Source of the DNA: Flavobacteriales bacterium
GTDB taxonomy: Bacteria; Bacteroidota; Bacteroidia; Flavobacteriales; BACL11
Assembly (NCBI GenBank): GCA_002710495.1
Contig: PAKE01000021.1
Coordinates: 1-8,341, forward strand
Direction: 5' to 3'
DNA length: 8,341 bases
Positions 4,375-8,341 of this stretch are shown piece by piece; positions within the stretch are counted from its first letter, which is position 1, and every line of letters begins with the position of its first letter. The notes beneath the pieces are model-generated. The model had not been told where the DNA came from and made no database searches. It saw only the letters and a list, made by a program, of their open reading frames with translations. The position numbers and the translations under genes are program-made.

Positions 4375-6112
4375 TAATTATCTTCTTTTCAACTGTTCCG
4401 TCTCTATACAAAAAGAAAAGAGGTTGATTATAAATCATTCTTGATTCTCTGCCCAACACATCACACACCTTTAAAAGAGTTCTTTTATTAGGAATTTGAG
4501 AGTCTGATAATCCTGAAATAGTAGAATACTCATAAAATTCATATTCTGCTCTCTCGGGAGAAAGTATCATTGCATCATTATTTTCTGCTCGTATATAAAA
4601 CTTTACATTGGTATTTCCAACAAATGGAAGCTGAATGGAATAGATACCATCATTGGGAGTTAAATCTCCGTTAATTCCGTCATCATTCATTGCAAAAGAT
4701 TGAAATTTAGAATTGTATTGACTTGAAGTAATCATCAAGTCAACAGATGAAGAGTTAAAGACATTTGCCTCTACCAAATTATTATTAACCATTACGTTAT
4801 TTATTGTTGGTGGGATTAAAGAGATTTCAGGATGAGACAATAAATATTGTTTTCTTGCGTCAATGGTAGACATAATTCCTCCAAATCCCCATCCAGTCCA
4901 AATAGCAGACTCTACATTACTATAATATTCAGACATAGAAAATCCTTTCCATTGATCACTATCAGCAGCATTATGAGCTAAAGATTGTAATTGATTTATT
5001 TTACTTCTAATCACAGAAGTGTCCAAAGATTCATTTATTATCGTTCTAATGTGAGCAGTATATTGTTTCCTGTAAAAAGGATCATTCAATAGTTTCTCCG
5101 CAAGAGGTCTTTCCCCCGGAGATCCATAATGATAAGGATCATATTCATAGATATTAGATTGATTAAAGTAATCAAACCCCATAATAGCTCCGGAGAAAGT
5201 ATTATCTAAATCCCATGGAATCATTTGAAACAAGCCGTCTTTTGTTTGATACAAATAATAATTATGAATATAATAAGTATTATAGCAATCCAAATTTAAA
5301 AGAACCTGATTTACGGCAAACGCCCAAAGAGTTCTATCTACATTTAAAACGCTATCTATCTGACTAAAATTAAAATTAAGGGTTGTAATAAACTCAACGA
5401 GATCTCCCCATCCATTATCTGATTTCATATCATAGCTATTATAATATAATGAACTGTCTTCTCCTAAATATATTAAGCTCGGAGGATATGCAGAAGGAGC
5501 ATTAGCAGTATCACAGAATCGATCAATATTATCACATTTAAAAAGTGGTCCTGATTTCTCGTCAAAATGTTTCTTTATAAATTGTTTATTAATTGATTCT
5601 GAGTTAATATAAAGACCAAGATAATTACCCTGAACATGCAGCTTTACTAAATTCGCTTCACCAGATGGCAAGTAATTTCTATAAATGTTACTTGCTGTAA
5701 TATCTTTAACAAAAGTAGGGTCCATCCAGGCATTAGCTAACTTCATCTTTTTATATCCCAATACTTTTTGACTATCTATAAAATAATTGAAATCAATATT
5801 ATAGGGTACTTTAGGGTTGAAATTATCATTAGGCAAACAAAATGTAGAATTTCCTTTATATCTTACTCCAACACTATCATAAACAGTTCCATTTAATGTT
5901 AACTTGGCAGGAATCCTTTCGTCTGGATTGTAGTACCATGCATTAACTAAATAACTATGATAATTTGGATTATAAAAATCTAAATGAACACTTCTCAAAG
6001 AATCTTCATCAAAAAATCCCCCTGGATCATCATATAATTGTTGTGGGTTGTATAAACTTTGTCCAAATCCAAATATTGGTAAGCAAAGTAATATGAGTAA
6101 TAGTTTTTTCAT
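4367..6112 (-). CDS. Secreted CotH-kinase-like protein with T9SS C-terminal tail
   Basis: The 581-residue product has a signal peptide (1-18, MKKLLLILLCLPIFGFGQ) and a CotH kinase-like domain of about residues 60-310. Visible motifs are VRYKGNST (83-90, glycine-loop equivalent), KKMKLANAWMDPTFVKD (121-137), GLYINSESINKQF (165-178), LLNLDCYNTYYIHNYYLY (271-288, catalytic-loop region) and IPWDLDNTF (298-306, metal-binding Asp in the DFG position). A C-terminal beta domain with MNDDGINGDLTPNDGIYS (475-492) follows. The tail has DVLGRES (551-557) and ends DGTVEKKIIIE, typical of a flavobacterial T9SS sorting signal. CotH of Bacillus phosphorylates spore-coat proteins; substrates in Bacteroidota are unknown to me. 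It is the first gene of an operon with msrB. A TAAGTTTG element sits 5 nt before the ATG. Confidence 0.92.
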   Translation of the reverse strand: MKKLLLILLCLPIFGFGQSLYNPQQLYDDPGGFFDEDSLRSVHLDFYNPNYHSYLVNAWYYNPDERIPAKLTLNGTVYDSVGVRYKGNSTFCLPNDNFNPKVPYNIDFNYFIDSQKVLGYKKMKLANAWMDPTFVKDITASNIYRNYLPSGEANLVKLHVQGNYLGLYINSESINKQFIKKHFDEKSGPLFKCDNIDRFCDTANAPSAYPPSLIYLGEDSSLYYNSYDMKSDNGWGDLVEFITTLNFNFSQIDSVLNVDRTLWAFAVNQVLLNLDCYNTYYIHNYYLYQTKDGLFQMIPWDLDNTFSGAIMGFDYFNQSNIYEYDPYHYGSPGERPLAEKLLNDPFYRKQYTAHIRTIINESLDTSVIRSKINQLQSLAHNAADSDQWKGFSMSEYYSNVESAIWTGWGFGGIMSTIDARKQYLLSHPEISLIPPTINNVMVNNNLVEANVFNSSSVDLMITSSQYNSKFQSFAMNDDGINGDLTPNDGIYSIQLPFVGNTNVKFYIRAENNDAMILSPERAEYEFYEYSTISGLSDSQIPNKRTLLKVCDVLGRESRMIYNQPLFFLYRDGTVEKKIIIE

Positions 6113-6116
6113 ATAG

Positions 6117-6124
6117 CAAACTTA
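6117..6124 (-). promoter_or_regulatory. Putative -7 element for the CotH-msrB operon
   Basis: On the minus strand TAAGTTTG matches TAnnTTTG exactly and is followed by only CTAT before the ATG. If used, the transcript would be leaderless or nearly so. The -33 region has only TTTC about 17 nt upstream, so support is partial. Confidence 0.35.
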
Positions 6125-6209
6125 CATAAAATAATGAATAAGAAAGTTCTAAATCTAGAATCTTAGACTCGAAAATATTCTAAAAACAGAGGGGTTTATT
6201 TTCTGTCTA

Positions 6210-6241
6210 TTGAATTCCTGTGGATTTATTTTGTAGGTTTG
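6210..6241 (+). promoter_or_regulatory. Promoter upstream of the M15 peptidase leader
   Basis: TTG at 6210-6212 and TAGGTTTG at 6234-6241 are 21 nt apart, fitting the two-part Bacteroidota sigma-ABfr consensus. A start near 6247 is implied, which is about 110 nt before the peptidase ATG, an unusually long leader for this window. Confidence 0.55.
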
Positions 6242-6246
6242 CTTCT

Positions 6247-6358
6247 ATTACAGATTGTCTTATGATTAAAAAAATCTTCCTAACGGTGTAAATAGACGAC
6301 CAACAGCCCTTGGGGCGAGAAAAAGATATTCCGTAAAATTAAATTTAACTATCTCAAT
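6247..6358 (+). promoter_or_regulatory. Structured 5' leader with a 9-codon ORF, upstream of M15 peptidase
   Basis: The leader carries a mini-ORF at 6262-6291 encoding MIKKIFLTV and a TAA stop; it reads like the opening of a signal peptide cut short. It is followed by a GC-rich hairpin GCCC-TTG-GGGC (6306-6316). ACGG (6283-6286) can pair with CCGT (6331-6334) to enclose it. The bases 6284-6317 are clearly richer in G and C than the surroundings. I do not recognise a known riboswitch consensus. It could be a regulatory leader, a small RNA, or the remains of a lost gene start. The other strand carries nothing visible here except the CotH promoter region further left. Confidence 0.4.
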
Positions 6359-7009
6359 ATGACTAACAGTGAAATCAAAGATCTTTTAATTGGAAAATTG
6401 AAAGTAGAAATACATCCAGATTTTGTTTTAGTAGACAAAAAATACCATGATAAATCTGAAATGTACCTACAAAAACAAACATTAGAATCTTTTATCAAAA
6501 TGAGAGAGGCTGCAGAAAAAGATGGAATACAGCTAACAATTATTTCTGGAACAAGAGATTTCTATTGTCAAAAAAGTATTTGGGAAAGGAAATATAATAA
6601 CTATAAAAAAGAGAAATTATCAGAGGTTGAAATTATAAAGAAAATTATGCTTTGGAGTTCTATGCCAACTACTTCTAGACACCATTGGGGGACCGACATT
6701 GATATAAATGGTTTTGACGATTATTTTAGTGAGGAAAATAAAAAAGCAAATAAAGAATATAAATGGCTTCTAATTAATGCTCCTAAATTTGATTTCTGTC
6801 AAGTTTATACTGAAAAAGGAGAGGGAAAGAGAAGAACTGGGTATAATGAAGAAAAATGGCACTGGTCGTATATGCCACTCGCTTGTAAATATCTTAATTT
6901 ATATCAGGAGATTGTTACATATGAAGATATTAATGGATTCTCTGGATCACACTTTGCAAAAGAAATGGATATAATTAATAAATATGTATTCGGAATCTCA
7001 GATATGTAA
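6359..7009 (+). CDS. M15 family metallopeptidase (VanY / D-Ala-D-Ala carboxypeptidase-like)
   Basis: Enzymes of this family cleave D-Ala-D-Ala or related peptides in peptidoglycan, using zinc. The 216-residue product contains GTRDF (64-68), SRHHWGTDIDI (106-116), which fits SxHxxG...D with zinc ligands His108 and Asp115, and EEKWHWSYMP (164-173), fitting ExWH with the general base Glu165 and ligand His168. All catalytic positions are therefore intact. Oddly there is no signal peptide: the protein opens MTNSEIKDLLIGKLKVEIHPDF, already inside the conserved N-terminal part. The frame upstream to 6296 encodes no hydrophobic stretch. A periplasmic substrate would require export, so the protein is either cytosolic, handling recycled muropeptides, or has lost its leader. 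It stands alone and converges on the next gene with 21 bp between. Confidence 0.92.
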   Translation: MTNSEIKDLLIGKLKVEIHPDFVLVDKKYHDKSEMYLQKQTLESFIKMREAAEKDGIQLTIISGTRDFYCQKSIWERKYNNYKKEKLSEVEIIKKIMLWSSMPTTSRHHWGTDIDINGFDDYFSEENKKANKEYKWLLINAPKFDFCQVYTEKGEGKRRTGYNEEKWHWSYMPLACKYLNLYQEIVTYEDINGFSGSHFAKEMDIINKYVFGISDM

Positions 7010-7018
7010 GATAGATAT

Positions 7019-7044
7019 TTATTCTATTTTCTATTTTAGAATAA
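7019..7044. terminator. Candidate bidirectional terminator between convergent genes
   Basis: TTATTCTA (7019-7026) and TAGAATAA (7037-7044) form a perfect 8-bp stem with a 10-nt loop. The hairpin sits between the convergent M15 and T9SS-protein genes and includes the stop codon of the latter (7031-7033). The stem is AT-rich and lacks a clear T run on either side, so it may be weak. Confidence 0.35.
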
Positions 7045-8341
7045 TCTTATCCGTAAATACTTTGTGTTTATTTGCAATCTGGATAATATAGGTTCCTTTT
7101 GAAAAACTAACTAAATCAACCTGATTATTATAAATTCCTGAAACATTCTCGTTTATATGTAAGATCTCTTCACCAAGAATATTTATGATAGTAATATCAT
7201 AGTTAGAAGGATCAACATCCATCATATCAATACTAATAATTCCATTTGTTGGATTCGGAAAAATAGAAATTTCTCCTCCAAAAAATTTCTCTTCAATTGC
7301 AGAAGGAGTAACAGAACCAAAATTCATTCTGATCATTGGTACTCTTGATGTCCAGTACCAATCACCAAATGTTTGACCGGTATTTAAACATCCATTCTTC
7401 TGAATATAACATGTAGAAGAATATGTATACTGAGACATCCCAATAACTGAAGTGTCTACGGGGTTTGCGTACCCTCCAATTGCTGCCATATATGTACCTG
7501 CCACTAATGTTTCTGCTGAAGAGAAAGAAATAGTAGCCCAGCCCCCAATATCATTTGAGGTTAAAGAATAATCATCAGATTGAAATAAATAAACTGGATC
7601 ATTAGTAACTGGATCAATTTCATAAATTACTGCATAAATATCAGCTCCTGCAACAGAATTATCTTTCATAAATACAGAAAGAGAAGTAACATCATCTGTA
7701 TCATAAATATCAAAATAAGTTCCTATTACCATTCCTCCACAAGATCTCCCAAGGCCATATTCTGAATAGTCATCATTAGCGTCTCTACCATATACATTAT
7801 CTGTAACAATAGAGCTACTTATAATAGTATCCGAAATAGTATCTAAAGAAGATGCCCAAGTCTGAAAATAATATTGACCAACAGAAGTAGGGTTAAATGT
7901 ATTATTCCCAATAAAAGTCATTGTATCTTGAGGTGTTAGTATGCTATCAGCACTTGTAGTAGAGAAAACATTATTTCCAATGTCATCAAATACATCTACA
8001 TTAATTCTAGTTGTTTGATTAAGAGCTCCAGCATTTGTTACCATTCCCTCAAAGTTATATGGATTTGCAGCTATCTGTTTTAAAGGATTATATGTATATT
8101 CCATACCAAGTCCTCCTGCAGTCTGATATCCAATCCACCATCCACCACTTTCCACATCGAAAAGAGATAGCCTATTATCCGGAGTCTCAACAATTTTTAT
8201 GTCATCAATCATCCAGAAATATACCCTAGCGTTCCATCCAATTTTTACATAAACAGTAGAAGAGTTTCCAGCAACAGCAGAGATATTTAAGCTTAAGTAT
8301 TCTGGATCTGCAGAAGCTTGATTATTTGTAGCATTACCTTG
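7031..8341 (-). CDS. Large secreted T9SS-sorted protein, C-terminal part (N-terminus beyond window)
   Basis: The frame is open from the right edge to a TAG at 7031, giving 436 residues. The Met at 8212 is internal, because the frame continues upstream through QGNATNNQASAD..YLSLNISAVAG..STVYVKIGWNARVYFW. The visible order is the end of a jelly-roll-like domain (VYFWMIDDIKI, typical of MAM / choice-of-anchor J folds), a beta-sandwich region about 150 residues long, a second beta region containing VTSLSVFMKDNSVAGADIYA and GTYMAAIGGY, and in the last 80 residues a type A sorting domain (SIFPNPTNGIISIDM, IINILGEEIL, FSKGTYIIQI and final KVFTDKIILK). It should be secreted or surface-attached. The enzymatic domain, if any (often a protease in such architectures), is outside the window. 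Confidence 0.93.
   Translation of the reverse strand, partial: QGNATNNQASADPEYLSLNISAVAGNSSTVYVKIGWNARVYFWMIDDIKIVETPDNRLSLFDVESGGWWIGYQTAGGLGMEYTYNPLKQIAANPYNFEGMVTNAGALNQTTRINVDVFDDIGNNVFSTTSADSILTPQDTMTFIGNNTFNPTSVGQYYFQTWASSLDTISDTIISSSIVTDNVYGRDANDDYSEYGLGRSCGGMVIGTYFDIYDTDDVTSLSVFMKDNSVAGADIYAVIYEIDPVTNDPVYLFQSDDYSLTSNDIGGWATISFSSAETLVAGTYMAAIGGYANPVDTSVIGMSQYTYSSTCYIQKNGCLNTGQTFGDWYWTSRVPMIRMNFGSVTPSAIEEKFFGGEISIFPNPTNGIISIDMMDVDPSNYDITIINILGEEILHINENVSGIYNNQVDLVSFSKGTYIIQIANKHKVFTDKIILK

Noticed and set aside
6777..6974. 65-codon frame within the M15 peptidase
   Set aside because: It is in another frame of the same strand, inside a gene with clear family motifs; the Lys/Glu-rich low-complexity product is not convincing.
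8035..8229. 64-codon plus-strand frame opposite the T9SS protein
   Set aside because: It is antisense to an open frame whose continuation to the window edge is coherent beta-domain sequence.

Overview
The window looks like chromosome from an AT-rich Bacteroidota, most likely a Flavobacteriales member. Supporting signs are the secreted proteins with type IX secretion (T9SS) C-terminal sorting tails, Bacteroidota-type promoter elements (TAnnTTTG at -7, TTG near -33), no Shine-Dalgarno sequences, a tRNA gene without encoded CCA, and a coaX / outer-membrane-protein pair. This is inference from the sequence alone; no database was searched.

Layout. (1) Positions 1-1283, minus strand: coaX (type III pantothenate kinase) overlaps by 14 nt the start of an outer-membrane-type protein that runs off the left edge. 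(2) 1368-1506, plus strand: tRNA-Phe(GAA) with its own promoter and terminator, divergent from coaX. (3) 1507-3872: an accessory-looking stretch punctuated by three directly oriented, diverged copies (A, B, C) of a ~150-165 bp repeat whose left end, read on the minus strand, resembles a tRNA T-arm plus acceptor strand followed by a T run. Between A and B lies a small secreted protein. Between B and C lie a 42-aa CDGSH iron-sulfur mini-protein, a DUF2237 protein and a pterin-4a-carbinolamine dehydratase. (4) 3871-6112, minus strand: a two-gene operon, a secreted CotH-kinase-like protein followed by an exported methionine-R-sulfoxide reductase (MsrB). They overlap by 8 nt, msrB starts with TTG, and the two proteins end in a similar T9SS-like tail. 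(5) 6210-7009, plus strand: an M15 (VanY-like) peptidase without a visible signal peptide, behind a good promoter and a ~110-nt leader carrying a 9-codon ORF and a GC-rich hairpin. (6) 7031-8341, minus strand: the C-terminal 436 residues of a large secreted protein with a classic T9SS type A sorting domain, convergent with the peptidase.

How the parts relate. coaX is housekeeping (CoA synthesis) and the neighbouring protein is envelope. The CotH-like protein, exported MsrB and the T9SS protein are cell-surface or secreted products; MsrB may repair oxidised methionines in exported proteins. The CDGSH, DUF2237 and dehydratase genes are small cytosolic proteins with no obvious shared pathway. 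I see no CRISPR array, transposase, integrase or phage gene. The best candidates for something undescribed are the tRNA-like interspersed repeat, the MsrB carrying a T9SS-like tail shared with its operon partner, and the structured leader of the M15 gene.
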